From UBA940 sp031547885 (lineage in GTDB: Bacteria; Bacteroidota; Bacteroidia; Bacteroidales; Rikenellaceae): a stretch of 64,000 bases of DNA. A model generated the notes under the pieces. The model saw only the letters and a program-made list of their open reading frames with translations. It was not told where the DNA came from and searched no databases. The stretch is from NCBI GenBank assembly GCA_031547885.1, contig JAVBRO010000002.1:1-64000 (forward strand), written 5' to 3'. This document shows, piece by piece, positions 51,198-59,717 of this stretch (position 1 is its first letter; the number at the start of each line of letters is the position of its first letter). The translations under genes were made by a program, and so were the position numbers.

Positions 51198-52496
51198 ATG
51201 GAGTGGAAAGAACAATACAAGGATAAGATCGTTTCCGCGGCTGAGGCGGCCGGCGCGATAAACAGCGGCAATTGGGTGGTCTGCTCGCATGCGGCGACGA
51301 ATCCGCAGTTCATCATGCGCGAACTGATGGCCCAGAAAGAGCGCTTACACGGTGTGCACATCTTCCACGCGCTGCCGCTCGGATACGGCGATTACCTGAT
51401 GCCCGAAAATTCGGAATATTTCCGCCACATGACCATCTTTGCGGGGGGGGCTTCGCGCCAGGCGATCGCCGAGGGAAAAGCCGATTTTCTGCCCACGTTC
51501 TTCAAGGATCTTCCCGGACTTATGGGAGACGCCATTCCGGTCGATGTTGCGATTGTAAACGTGTCGCCGCCCGACAGCGAAGGATTCTGCAGTTTCGGGC
51601 TCGCCTGCGACTACTCGAAAGCTGCAACGGAGAAAGCCCGGATCATAATAGCGCAGGTGAACGAATGCATGCCGCATGTTCTGGGCGGGCAAAACCTGAT
51701 ACATCTTTCCAGATTCGACTATATAGTGCCGTGTGCCGACCCGGTGCCCGAAATACCACTACCCGAGGTATCTGACGTTGAGCGTGAAATAGGACGCCAC
51801 TGCGCCTCGCTCGTCAAAGACGGCGACACGCTCCAATTGGGCATCGGTGCGCTTCCCGACGCGGTCATCATGTTCCTTAAAGACAAAAAAGACCTGGGAC
51901 TGCACAGCGAAATGTTCTCCGACGGGGCCATGGGGCTGATGAAATCGGGCGTTATAAACGGCAGCCGCAAAACCCTGCATCCGGGTAAAGCAGTCGTGAC
52001 TTTCCTGATCGGGACGCGCGCCCTGTATGATTTCGTAGATGGGAATCCCGGCGTGGAGATGATGCCGGTAAATTATGTGAACGATCCCTGGGTTATCGGG
52101 CAGAATGACAATATGGTCTCGATAAATTCGTGTATCGAGGTCGATCTGACGGGACAGGTGAACGCCGAAAGCATAGGCCTGAAGCAGTTTAGCGGCGTCG
52201 GCGGGCAAGTGGATTACGTTCGCGGCGCAGCGCTTTCTAAAGGCGGAAGGTCTATTATCGCGATGCCTTCAACGGCGGCCCGCGGAAAAGCTTCGCGCAT
52301 AGTGCCTCTGCTGTCGCAGGGGGCAGCTGTGACGACTTCTCGCAACGATGTGGATTACGTGGTGACCGAGTACGGAATTGCGAAACTGAAAGGGAAGACG
52401 CTTATACAGCGCGCCCAGGCTTTGATCGCGATCGCCCACCCCGATTTCCGCGGCGAACTGACTGATGAATTCAACAGGCGGTTCGGTCAAAATTAA
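51198..52496 (+). CDS. Acetyl-CoA hydrolase / 4-hydroxybutyrate CoA-transferase family protein
   Basis: Cytoplasmic CoA-transferase fold enzyme of 432 residues from ATG 51198 (MEWKEQYKDK), the first Met after the promoter. The longer open frame reaches back into putA and is not used. Family blocks are GNWVVCSHAATNP, LQLGIGALPDAVIMFL, LGLHSEMFSDG with the expected catalytic Glu, NSCIEVDLTGQVNAES and the C-terminal VTEYGIAKLKGKT. It moves CoA between acyl groups (acetate, butyrate, 4-hydroxybutyrate) in fermentation; which one is not readable. A run of eight G bases at 51443-51450 encodes Gly-Gly in frame. Confidence 0.9.
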   Translation: MEWKEQYKDKIVSAAEAAGAINSGNWVVCSHAATNPQFIMRELMAQKERLHGVHIFHALPLGYGDYLMPENSEYFRHMTIFAGGASRQAIAEGKADFLPTFFKDLPGLMGDAIPVDVAIVNVSPPDSEGFCSFGLACDYSKAATEKARIIIAQVNECMPHVLGGQNLIHLSRFDYIVPCADPVPEIPLPEVSDVEREIGRHCASLVKDGDTLQLGIGALPDAVIMFLKDKKDLGLHSEMFSDGAMGLMKSGVINGSRKTLHPGKAVVTFLIGTRALYDFVDGNPGVEMMPVNYVNDPWVIGQNDNMVSINSCIEVDLTGQVNAESIGLKQFSGVGGQVDYVRGAALSKGGRSIIAMPSTAARGKASRIVPLLSQGAAVTTSRNDVDYVVTEYGIAKLKGKTLIQRAQALIAIAHPDFRGELTDEFNRRFGQN

Positions 52497-52527
52497 CACG
52501 TCGCAGGTTTAGTTAAAAAATATTTAG

Positions 52528-52535
52528 TATTTTTG
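52528..52535 (+). promoter_or_regulatory. -7 box of the tRNA-Leu gene
   Basis: TATTTTTG matches TAnnTTTG, 54 bases upstream of the mature tRNA 5' end. No clear -33 element. Confidence 0.4.
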
Positions 52536-52589
52536 TGACCGCTTTAATGGAGTTTTGTTTGAGTTTTTATCCAAAACCCGTATCAGCGC

Positions 52590-52678
52590 GCCCGGATGGT
52601 GGAATCGGTAGACACGCCGGACTTAAAATCCTGTGGGCAGTAATGCCCGTGCCGGTTCGATCCCGGCTCCGGGTACCA
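52590..52678 (+). tRNA. tRNA-Leu (UAA), CCA encoded
   Basis: Class II tRNA of 89 bases. Acceptor GCCCGGA (52590-52596) pairs with TCCGGGT, followed by encoded CCA (52676-52678). D-arm GTGG...CAC, anticodon loop CTTAAAA with TAA at 52624-52626, long variable arm GGGCA/TGCCC, T-arm GCCGG-TTCGATC-CCGGC. The anticodon stem CCGGA/TCCTG has one C-U mismatch at its second pair. Confidence 0.96.
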
Positions 52679-52685
52679 TGAAAGC

Positions 52686-52721
52686 AAGGCGCCTTGAAGT
52701 CAAATGACTTCAAGGCGCCTT
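52686..52721. terminator. Strong bidirectional hairpin between tRNA-Leu and the fimbria operon
   Basis: AAGGCGCCTTGAAGTCA (52686-52702) and its perfect complement at 52705-52721, a 17-base stem with a 2-base spacer, then TATTATT. It lies 8 bases after the tRNA and 41 bases after the fimbria operon's last stop on the other strand, so it probably ends both. Confidence 0.82.
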
Positions 52722-52762
52722 ATTATTCCACCGGCAAATCTGCGATGGCGAGAGAAGTATGG

Positions 52763-55700
52763 CTATTTAACCACCCCTTTATTGGCGCCCCAGACATCGT
52801 CCCACGGAGCCGGAATTGCCGAATTGTCTATCAGCATGTCAGTGAAGTGGCTTCCGTAGCGCGCCGCGTTGCCTACGTAGTAGAACAGGTTGTCGCAGAA
52901 AACACTGCGGTTGCCGCTGGTTGCCGTATGGAACATCTCTCCTTCCCCGATATAGATCATCATGTTCGCAGGGTCGATGGCCATCATTACCTGGTTCGAG
53001 TTATTTGTTTTCACTATTACCGGTACCGCCGTGTCAGGAATAACCGTAGCAACCGTATTGTCGCCGCCGCAATTGAACTCGGAGATCGACGCGAGGGTAA
53101 TAGATGTGCCCCCTTTGGTGGTCAGCAACTGCATGATCCTGGTGTCGGCCACAGCGGGGTTAGCTTTGCCGTTGGTACTGCCGCTCGGTGAGATAAAATT
53201 GTATCCGCGGCCCGAAAATCCATTGTTCATCGCGCTGACGCCGCCCCTGTCATCACCCACGAGCACGGTAATGGCGTCGGTGCTACTCATAAATGTATTT
53301 ACTTTTGACCAGTCGTATCCCGAACTCATATTACGATCACACACATGCATGTATGTAGTGTTCGAAGGGATCGTCGTCGGTGTATTGGTGATGGAGAACC
53401 CGGGGATCTTCCTCACATTGGTCGCATAGTAATCGAACCAGTTGCCTGTGGCCGAGCCTATCGAGCCCCATCCCGTGCGCAGGTTGACCGCATATACCCC
53501 TTTCGAAGTGAGTGTATTCTGCGTCACGGTAAAGTTCTTCGTTATCTCCGTTCCGACCAGTTTGAGTGTAACCGTGGCCGTAACGGGGATTTCGCGGTTC
53601 GGGTAGTAGACCTTCGGGAAGACCACCTTGAACTTCTGCGACATAGGATACGGTGTGTTTTGGTCGATAGCCATTCCGTTTTCATCCGTAAGATAAGCCT
53701 TATGGTTAACCAGCGAGTGTCCGTCGGAAGAGGTTGCGGTTCCCATAGCCATCGTTGCCGACCACTGCGTTCCGTCCGCTGTCACGGTGATCAGTCCGGT
53801 CTCTCCTCCGATGACCGGGATCGGCAGGAATGAGTTCGGCGAGATGTCGATCGTCTGCGACTGTTGTACCAGCAGGATGTCGACGTATTTACCTTCGTTG
53901 CCGACAAGGAAGATGCGGAGTGTGGCCGAACGTACACGGTCGAGAGGATTGGCACCTGCAACGCCGACCGTAACGGAATTGCCGTTAATATTACCGCTTG
54001 TTGTCTTCGAGTATGTGAAGGCGGCGGTATCGTCATTGGCCCCGGACTGCATCAGCTTACAATCCCAAGGTATGACATTATCCCCGTCCGTCGGGTAAAC
54101 ATTGAACGCGGTGACGGAATTGTTGGCTACATCGGCCAAACCCGTGCCGTCCCCCTTGAAGGTCACGCGGCTCTGCGCGGGCGATATACTGATGCCTCCT
54201 GCCGCCCTCTGCGATACCATAACGACCGCGGAGTAGTTTTCGGGATCGCTGTCGAGCGTAACCACCACGAAACCTTCACGTGCGGCCGGCTCCGTATTGG
54301 TCGTATTTGTCCAGATACGGAACTTATTGTCGATCACCAGGCTGCTGCCGCTTGTGACGTTAGTCACGGCATTGGCGAGTCCCTGGGTAGAGTCGAACGA
54401 GAATCCCGGCATATATATCTTGGCCGACCACGGGCCCGAAGCCTCAACGCGGATGAGTCCGGAAGCTACGCCTGCGGTCGAAGCGAGAGGAAGCAGGCCG
54501 CCGTCGGGAAGGTGTACTTTCAGATATGTGTCGGCTTCGCCCGACTGGATTATCGTGACCGAGGCTTCGAGCCCGGCAAATGTGAGCATCACCACTCCGC
54601 GCCTTTCGGTTTCACCCAATCCCAGCGGCGTGGCCTGCACGTTGAGCGTATTCCCGTTGAGCGACGACTGGATGCTTCCGTCGGCGGGTTCGTATGTCTG
54701 GCTTTTTATAGCCAGGGGTGAGAACGACTGCAGGTTGGTGAACGTGTATATGGAGTAGGACGAACCTGTGGTACCGTCGCGCCCGATCCTGATGGTCTTG
54801 GTCGGCAGGGCCATGATGCTGTTGCCGTCCTGGACGATCAGTCCGTTGTCGTCCAGATCCCAGTTGTTGATCGTGTAATCGAGCGTGTTGCCCATGCCGG
54901 TGTAGGCCAGCTCTTCGGTGGTTTCACCCGCCCCGTTCACGTTGTTTATGGTCACGCGGTAGGCGTTGTTGCGTTTAAGCGACTGCGCGCTGTTATCCGG
55001 GTTGATGTTGACGCGGTAATATGTCGGATCGCCGGTAGAGGCACGGTCCTTCAGTCCGATAATGAGGCAGGTGGTCTCCTTATCGTTGGTTTTAGGCGCT
55101 GCCGAACGGTTTTCAAAAGCATACAATCCTCCGACAACGTCTTTCAGAAAACTTTCCGCACTGCCGTCCGTATTGTCGGAGTTATCTATACCGTAGAAAC
55201 GGCGGATGCGGGATGCGGCGGCTGAATAGTCCTGCGAGCCTTCACCCCATATGGACGAAGTCGGATAGGCATTCCATAAAGAGACGGAAACCAGGTCGTA
55301 GTTCGCCTTTTTGGTGTTGAGCACGTCGAAACGCGCCACGTTGCGAACCATTGTGAGCTTGATCGTGAACTCATCGGCCTTTTTGACCGCCTGACCATTC
55401 ATCAGAATCGCATCGGGAGTGATAGCTGTGTCGGCCTGCGTATAGGCAAGAGCTTCGGTCATAGCCTGGTATTGGGTCTTTCCCTGCCACTGCGAGATCC
55501 AATAGTTCACACTTTCCCCGAGGTAATCATCCGAAACATTGGCCATCGCCAGGATGTTATATGCGCCGGTGATGCTCAGTTGGGTCCCCCCAAGGTCGAC
55601 AGCGAGATCGGAGTTCATGGCCAGCGGGCCGGTGATCTCCACGCCTTCGATGAACATTCCGCCATTGTAGGGATCGGCCTCGAAAAAGAGCAGGAAAAGA

Positions 55701-55894
55701 TTACTCAACTGGTCCTCCCCCTCCTCCGGAGATACCGAGGCCCTGGTCCGGGTTTCGGTATCGATACCCTTCACACTTACCGACACGCTCAGCGTGGTCG
55801 GAATATTCTTCCTGCCACCCGCAACAGGATCCTTTATACAAGATCCGAACAGCAGTCCTGCTGCCGCCGCGATTGTTATCAGAATTCGTTTCAT
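52763..55894 (-). CDS. Very large fimbrillin-like lipoprotein, probable fimbrial tip adhesin
   Basis: Surface protein of 1043 residues, lipobox Cys19 (LLFGSC). The N-terminal 330 residues are fimbrillin-like (SVSVKGIDTETRTRASV with Arg sites for pilin processing, then LSNLFLLFFEAD and YNILAMANVS strands). The middle (about 370-830) has several BACON/Ig-like sandwich repeats (SGPWSAKIYMPG, VMVSQRAAGGISISP, ILLVQQSQTIDISPNSF, TVTQNTLTSKGVYAVNLRTGWG). The C-terminal 200 residues form a separate globular domain I do not recognise (MHVCDRNMSSGYDW, ITVLVGDDRGGVS, VFCDNLFYYVGNAARYG). Size, last place in the operon and multi-domain build point to a tip or adhesive subunit as with Mfa5-type proteins, but the domain content differs. 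Confidence 0.7.
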   Translation of the reverse strand: MKRILITIAAAAGLLFGSCIKDPVAGGRKNIPTTLSVSVSVKGIDTETRTRASVSPEEGEDQLSNLFLLFFEADPYNGGMFIEGVEITGPLAMNSDLAVDLGGTQLSITGAYNILAMANVSDDYLGESVNYWISQWQGKTQYQAMTEALAYTQADTAITPDAILMNGQAVKKADEFTIKLTMVRNVARFDVLNTKKANYDLVSVSLWNAYPTSSIWGEGSQDYSAAASRIRRFYGIDNSDNTDGSAESFLKDVVGGLYAFENRSAAPKTNDKETTCLIIGLKDRASTGDPTYYRVNINPDNSAQSLKRNNAYRVTINNVNGAGETTEELAYTGMGNTLDYTINNWDLDDNGLIVQDGNSIMALPTKTIRIGRDGTTGSSYSIYTFTNLQSFSPLAIKSQTYEPADGSIQSSLNGNTLNVQATPLGLGETERRGVVMLTFAGLEASVTIIQSGEADTYLKVHLPDGGLLPLASTAGVASGLIRVEASGPWSAKIYMPGFSFDSTQGLANAVTNVTSGSSLVIDNKFRIWTNTTNTEPAAREGFVVVTLDSDPENYSAVVMVSQRAAGGISISPAQSRVTFKGDGTGLADVANNSVTAFNVYPTDGDNVIPWDCKLMQSGANDDTAAFTYSKTTSGNINGNSVTVGVAGANPLDRVRSATLRIFLVGNEGKYVDILLVQQSQTIDISPNSFLPIPVIGGETGLITVTADGTQWSATMAMGTATSSDGHSLVNHKAYLTDENGMAIDQNTPYPMSQKFKVVFPKVYYPNREIPVTATVTLKLVGTEITKNFTVTQNTLTSKGVYAVNLRTGWGSIGSATGNWFDYYATNVRKIPGFSITNTPTTIPSNTTYMHVCDRNMSSGYDWSKVNTFMSSTDAITVLVGDDRGGVSAMNNGFSGRGYNFISPSGSTNGKANPAVADTRIMQLLTTKGGTSITLASISEFNCGGDNTVATVIPDTAVPVIVKTNNSNQVMMAIDPANMMIYIGEGEMFHTATSGNRSVFCDNLFYYVGNAARYGSHFTDMLIDNSAIPAPWDDVWGANKGVVK

Positions 55895-55922
55895 TTTTAT
55901 ATTGTTTTAATCTTAATATTCT

Positions 55923-57341
55923 CTACAAGTCTTTGATCAATCCGCCGCCGTCATCCCAATCATCCGGGGAATTAGACCTCTGGATGATCGAGATATCGAA
56001 GCGGATCCGGCCTGCCGTTACGGTCAGTGTCGACGGGTTGCTGTCCAAGCCGTATGAAACGAGTGCGGTGAAATTGAAAAAGTTATTACTGCCTTCGGTT
56101 TTGATCTCCGCTTTGAACCTGTCGTTGGCGATAGCCGTTTTGTCGGCCGGGTCGGGGAAATCTCCCCCGTTATCGAGCTCCATCGAGAATTGGTCCAACG
56201 GAATGTTTGTCCTGAACACGATCCTGTCGTCGGAACCCGCATCGCGGTAGACTACAGCCGTGCGGTCGTCGCGCCGTTCGTTGCGGTCGCGCCGGAGCAT
56301 GACGTACTGCATGCCGTCGATAAAGATACCGCCGTCCATCTCTTCGTCCCACGGAACGACGTCGTAATCTATGTTGACAGGCTCCGCATTCTTCGCTTCG
56401 TCGAACGAAGGATAGCCGTCGCCGTTTACCTTGGTGATAACGACGATATATTTGTTATTGCGCACGACGGGGCTTTTAACCATTTCACCGTCGGCATTTT
56501 TGCTGCGCAGCGCTATAGGGTACCATGTCGGCTGCCCACTGCTTCCCGTATTGTTCCACTGTCCTTTAAGTACCAGTTTGGTCGATCTGTTCAGACTCGC
56601 GGACGACGGGGCGTCGTTTTCGTACATGTAGAAAATGTCCTCCACACAGTTGTTGTCCGCGGGCAGAACGGTATGGGTCCAGTCTGCGGTCAGGTCGCTG
56701 TTCATGTTGTCGGGCACCTGCGGGATCCCGGCTCTGGAAGGATCGAACGGCAGAAATCCGCGGTCGGCGGCATAGCAGAGCGAAGCCTCCTGGAGTGTAA
56801 AATCATCGTCCTCTACCGTTATGTCTGTCGAAGCCACCGAACGAAGCAACGCGACTGTTCCCAGGTCGTTCACCGCCTTGTCTGCCACGGTGCATCCGCG
56901 GATGCTTCCCCACATGGGAAGCCCCATGGCACCGATATCTGCTCCCGGATCATTAAGCACCATCAGTTTTGCGGCATCGGCGTATTCCTTCCCTTCAAGC
57001 GCGAGGTCTTTCAGGGTTTCATGCGCATTGACGGCAAAGTATATGTCGAGATTATCGCCTATCGCGAGGTTTGTGCGCCATCTTCCGTCGGAAACCTTCC
57101 ACGCATAGCGCGTGTAGAGATAGACCGACTTGTCCGTCTCGGTCGGATATGCTGCCTGGCGTCGGAAGACGAGGACGTCCAGTTGGTTTATGGCGGTATC
57201 GTCCACAGCTCTTGTGGAGGATGAAACGTCGAAGCGGAATTCGACCTGTTTCCCGGCCTTTCCTCCGCCGATATCATTGTCCCGGGCGCATGAGGCTGCC
57301 AGGAACACGATACAGATTAACTGCAGAAGTATTTTGTTCAT
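55923..57341 (-). CDS. Fimbrillin-family accessory subunit lipoprotein
   Basis: Four hundred seventy-two residues, lipobox Cys18 (LAASC). The first strands (KQVEFRFDVSSSTRAVDDTAINQLDVLVFRR) show the fimbrillin N-terminal domain with an Arg processing-type site near 39. LAIGDNLDIYFAVNAHETL and FTLQEASLCYAADRGFLPFD continue the fold, and KYIVVITKVNGDGYPSFDEA with IDYDVVPWDEE is the usual C-terminal beta-sandwich end before a further domain (about 375-472) with an FTALVSYGLDSN strand. Probably a minor fimbrial subunit (FimC-E/Mfa3-4 role). It lies between the anchor gene and the giant tip gene, 28 bases from the latter. Confidence 0.7.
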   Translation of the reverse strand: MNKILLQLICIVFLAASCARDNDIGGGKAGKQVEFRFDVSSSTRAVDDTAINQLDVLVFRRQAAYPTETDKSVYLYTRYAWKVSDGRWRTNLAIGDNLDIYFAVNAHETLKDLALEGKEYADAAKLMVLNDPGADIGAMGLPMWGSIRGCTVADKAVNDLGTVALLRSVASTDITVEDDDFTLQEASLCYAADRGFLPFDPSRAGIPQVPDNMNSDLTADWTHTVLPADNNCVEDIFYMYENDAPSSASLNRSTKLVLKGQWNNTGSSGQPTWYPIALRSKNADGEMVKSPVVRNNKYIVVITKVNGDGYPSFDEAKNAEPVNIDYDVVPWDEEMDGGIFIDGMQYVMLRRDRNERRDDRTAVVYRDAGSDDRIVFRTNIPLDQFSMELDNGGDFPDPADKTAIANDRFKAEIKTEGSNNFFNFTALVSYGLDSNPSTLTVTAGRIRFDISIIQRSNSPDDWDDGGGLIKDL

Positions 57342-57374
57342 GATCTTATTGGTTTAATTATTGCCCCGCAAGTC

Positions 57375-58286
57375 TTATATAGTATTGTCAATGGAGATGT
57401 TCCGCCTCCATCCATCCACGATAACCGTGAAAAAATTATTGCCCATCACATATTCGAAGACTATGAGTCCTCCCGCCCATGCCCCCCGGGGAAGGTTGTC
57501 CTTCGGGACGGAGAGTGTTGCATAGACGTTTTGTATGGTCCTGACATCGACGCTGATGGTTTTATCGGCGGCGGAAGGCATGACGCCGAAACGGCCGGTG
57601 GCGTAATGCGTATGGTCGTCCGAAGTGTCGTTCAGTTGCGCGACCACATTGGCTTCTTCACCGAATCCCCGGAATTCCATATCCATCTTCGACATCACTC
57701 CCTTCACAACGGCATAATTCTGCACCCCGGGTTCATAGATAATCTTTCCCCAGTCGATCACGTAAACTTCGACACGGCATGCGGCGTAGATCATTCCGAT
57801 CCGGTGGTGCGACGATTGATTATACGATTCCGTAAAGGCCGACCGTCCCAGATAGAGTTCGTGGGGGACCGAACTGTAATAGCTGTTGTATTGGGTGGTG
57901 AGCTCTTCGGAGATCAGCTCTTCGTCGAGCATCTCGCCATACTCCCACTCAGGTATGTTCTCTTCTGGATTAGCGATCGGAACGGCCCATGCCACCAGGT
58001 CGATATCGCCGTTCATTTCCTGCGTTTTGCGCACCGTGCATGACTTACCGTTACTTATCTGTGAATAGGGGATCCGTATGCCTTTGATCAATTTTTTATC
58101 GCGGAACACATACAGTTGCACGTCGTTGCCGATCCTGGTGTCGTAGGTGCCCGGGACATATATGTCTTCGAGATAGAACGACAGTGTCATATCTGCGGGG
58201 CAGTCGTCCATGCCTTCGCGCAGACAGCCCCAGAGCCCAAGGCAGAGTGATACAGCCAGGTATATGATTGCTTTTTTCACGTTCAT
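57375..58286 (-). CDS. FimB/Mfa2-family fimbrial anchor lipoprotein
   Basis: Three hundred three residues, lipobox LGLWGC with Cys21. The family opening LREGMDDCPADMTLSFYLED (conserved Asp-Cys-Pro) is followed by NDVQLYVFRDKKLIKG, DIDLVAWAVP and SSVPHELYLGRSAF, all as in Mfa2/FimB. Members anchor the fimbria to the outer membrane and limit its length. It follows the major subunit gene, the usual order. Confidence 0.84.
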   Translation of the reverse strand: MNVKKAIIYLAVSLCLGLWGCLREGMDDCPADMTLSFYLEDIYVPGTYDTRIGNDVQLYVFRDKKLIKGIRIPYSQISNGKSCTVRKTQEMNGDIDLVAWAVPIANPEENIPEWEYGEMLDEELISEELTTQYNSYYSSVPHELYLGRSAFTESYNQSSHHRIGMIYAACRVEVYVIDWGKIIYEPGVQNYAVVKGVMSKMDMEFRGFGEEANVVAQLNDTSDDHTHYATGRFGVMPSAADKTISVDVRTIQNVYATLSVPKDNLPRGAWAGGLIVFEYVMGNNFFTVIVDGWRRNISIDNTI

Positions 58287-58311
58287 CTCGTTTAAGTCGT
58301 TTTTTTAAATA

Positions 58312-58346
58312 CCGGGGCGGGAATCCTGGGGGGGGCCTCGCCCCGG
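58312..58346 (-). other. G/C-rich hairpin with G8 tract between major pilin and anchor genes
   Basis: CCGGGGCG (58312-58319) and CGCCCCGG (58339-58346) pair perfectly and enclose a run of eight G (58328-58335). No U-run follows on the minus strand. It may slow ribosomes or nucleases, or partly terminate, so that much more major pilin than downstream subunits is made. Confidence 0.6.
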
Positions 58347-58381
58347 CGGGAATTACTATAGAAAAAAACTTAGGCTTACAT

Positions 58382-59659
58382 TTACATTTCGTCCTGATAG
58401 AAGTTGATGCGCCACTTCTTGACGTTCAGCTCGATCGTGATGGCCGATTCGTCGACGCCGGGGATTATTTCGGGGGTGGTTTCGGCATCTTTCGGAGTGC
58501 CCTGGCCCGGAGTGGCGATAGCCGTGATGTTAATATGGTACGATGCGTTGCGCATGACGTGGTAGTTGTCGTCGCGGACTATGTCTACCCTCCAGTAACG
58601 GATCTTGTTCATATCGTTGGTGTTGGCGGTATCGCCGTCCACGACCAGTTCGCCTTTAATTATGAAGGCATACGTTGCGAGGGGATCGAAACCTGTCTGT
58701 CCTTCGGGAGTGGTCTTCAGGAAAGGCTTGTTTTCATAGACATAGACGCGGTCCTGTGCGTTCGACGTATCGTTGAAGTTCAGGAAGAAGTCGCCGGCAG
58801 CGTCATAGCCCGAATAGTTGCTGGTATAATAGCCGTCAGCATCGAATTCGGAATTGAGATGCTGCCTTGCGCCGTCCGACCATTTGTCCCAGGGCACGTC
58901 CTTCGGGGTGGTGTCGTCTTCATCGTCGTTACCTGTAAAGAACAGGCCCGACAGGTCCATGCCGTTGACCACCACGTAGCCGAGCGGATTGAACGTGAGG
59001 TCGGCGTTGGTGATGTCGGTGTCTTCTCCCCACAGCTTCTGGATATGGCTGTCGCTGAGTTTCAGTTCGACGGGAGTGGTTTCGTCTTTCATGAAGGTCG
59101 GCGGGTTGATCTTGCTGACAAGGCGCAGGAGATCTATGGATACCGTATTGGCAGTGCTGTTGGCAATGACGATCGCCTCTTTTTCGCCCGACATTTCAAA
59201 GCCGTCGGCTCCCGGGGTCGTGCGGGAATTGGCTTTCGTGAAAGCCGAGTTCGACATTTTGGCTTTCAGTTCGTCGTAGCCTTCGCCCGATGCGAGCGGA
59301 CCCATGTCCATGTTGGTGAGGGCCACGAACTGGCGGGCACCCGAACCCACGATCACCAGCTTCGAGAGCTGGCCGTCGGTGAACTTGATGTAGCCGTTCC
59401 CCGTGCCTACCAGCGGATCGATGTCGCCGTCGGCGTCGAATACATAGAATTCCACCATGTTCACGGCGTTTTCGGCGGGCTCGCCGTTCTCTTCAGTGTT
59501 GTCCAGGGCGCGGGTTCCGGCGTTGAATTTCAACGAAAGACGTACTTGAGTCGGAACGCTCGCCTCTTTCCCGTCTTTCGACTGTTTGTTGTCGTCCTTT
59601 GCACAGGCGCTTACGAGGCCGGCAAGTGCGATAACTAAAAAATACCTGTAAATTTTCAT
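58382..59659 (-). CDS. Mfa1/FimA-type major fimbrillin
   Basis: Shaft subunit of a type V pilus. 425 residues, lipobox LVSAC with Cys19. Strand VRLSLKFNAGTRALDN contains Arg50, placed like the arginine-specific cleavage site that frees the donor-strand groove in Porphyromonas fimbrillins. The N-terminal domain continues with NMVEFYVFDADGDID and RQFVALTNMD, and the C-terminal one with VYVYENKPFLKTTPEGQ, YWRVDIVRDDNYHVMRNASYHINITAI and the final strand ITIELNVKKWRINFYQDEM, typical of the Mfa1 family. The anchor gene follows beyond a hairpin at 58312-58346. Confidence 0.86.
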   Translation of the reverse strand: MKIYRYFLVIALAGLVSACAKDDNKQSKDGKEASVPTQVRLSLKFNAGTRALDNTEENGEPAENAVNMVEFYVFDADGDIDPLVGTGNGYIKFTDGQLSKLVIVGSGARQFVALTNMDMGPLASGEGYDELKAKMSNSAFTKANSRTTPGADGFEMSGEKEAIVIANSTANTVSIDLLRLVSKINPPTFMKDETTPVELKLSDSHIQKLWGEDTDITNADLTFNPLGYVVVNGMDLSGLFFTGNDDEDDTTPKDVPWDKWSDGARQHLNSEFDADGYYTSNYSGYDAAGDFFLNFNDTSNAQDRVYVYENKPFLKTTPEGQTGFDPLATYAFIIKGELVVDGDTANTNDMNKIRYWRVDIVRDDNYHVMRNASYHINITAIATPGQGTPKDAETTPEIIPGVDESAITIELNVKKWRINFYQDEM

Positions 59660-59717
59660 AATCGTAAATTTTTAATGAATAGATAGAGTTGTTATTCGGT
59701 TATGGTTATAATGGTTT

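Noticed and set aside
51443..51450. Run of eight G in the CoA-transferase gene as a frameshift or phase-variation site
   Set aside because: The frame is intact on both sides and it encodes Gly-Gly in a Gly-rich loop; nothing suggests switching for a metabolic enzyme.
52590..52721. tRNA-Leu as integration site of a mobile fimbria island
   Set aside because: No integrase and no direct repeat of the tRNA 3' end found in the window; the palindrome next to it is a terminator.
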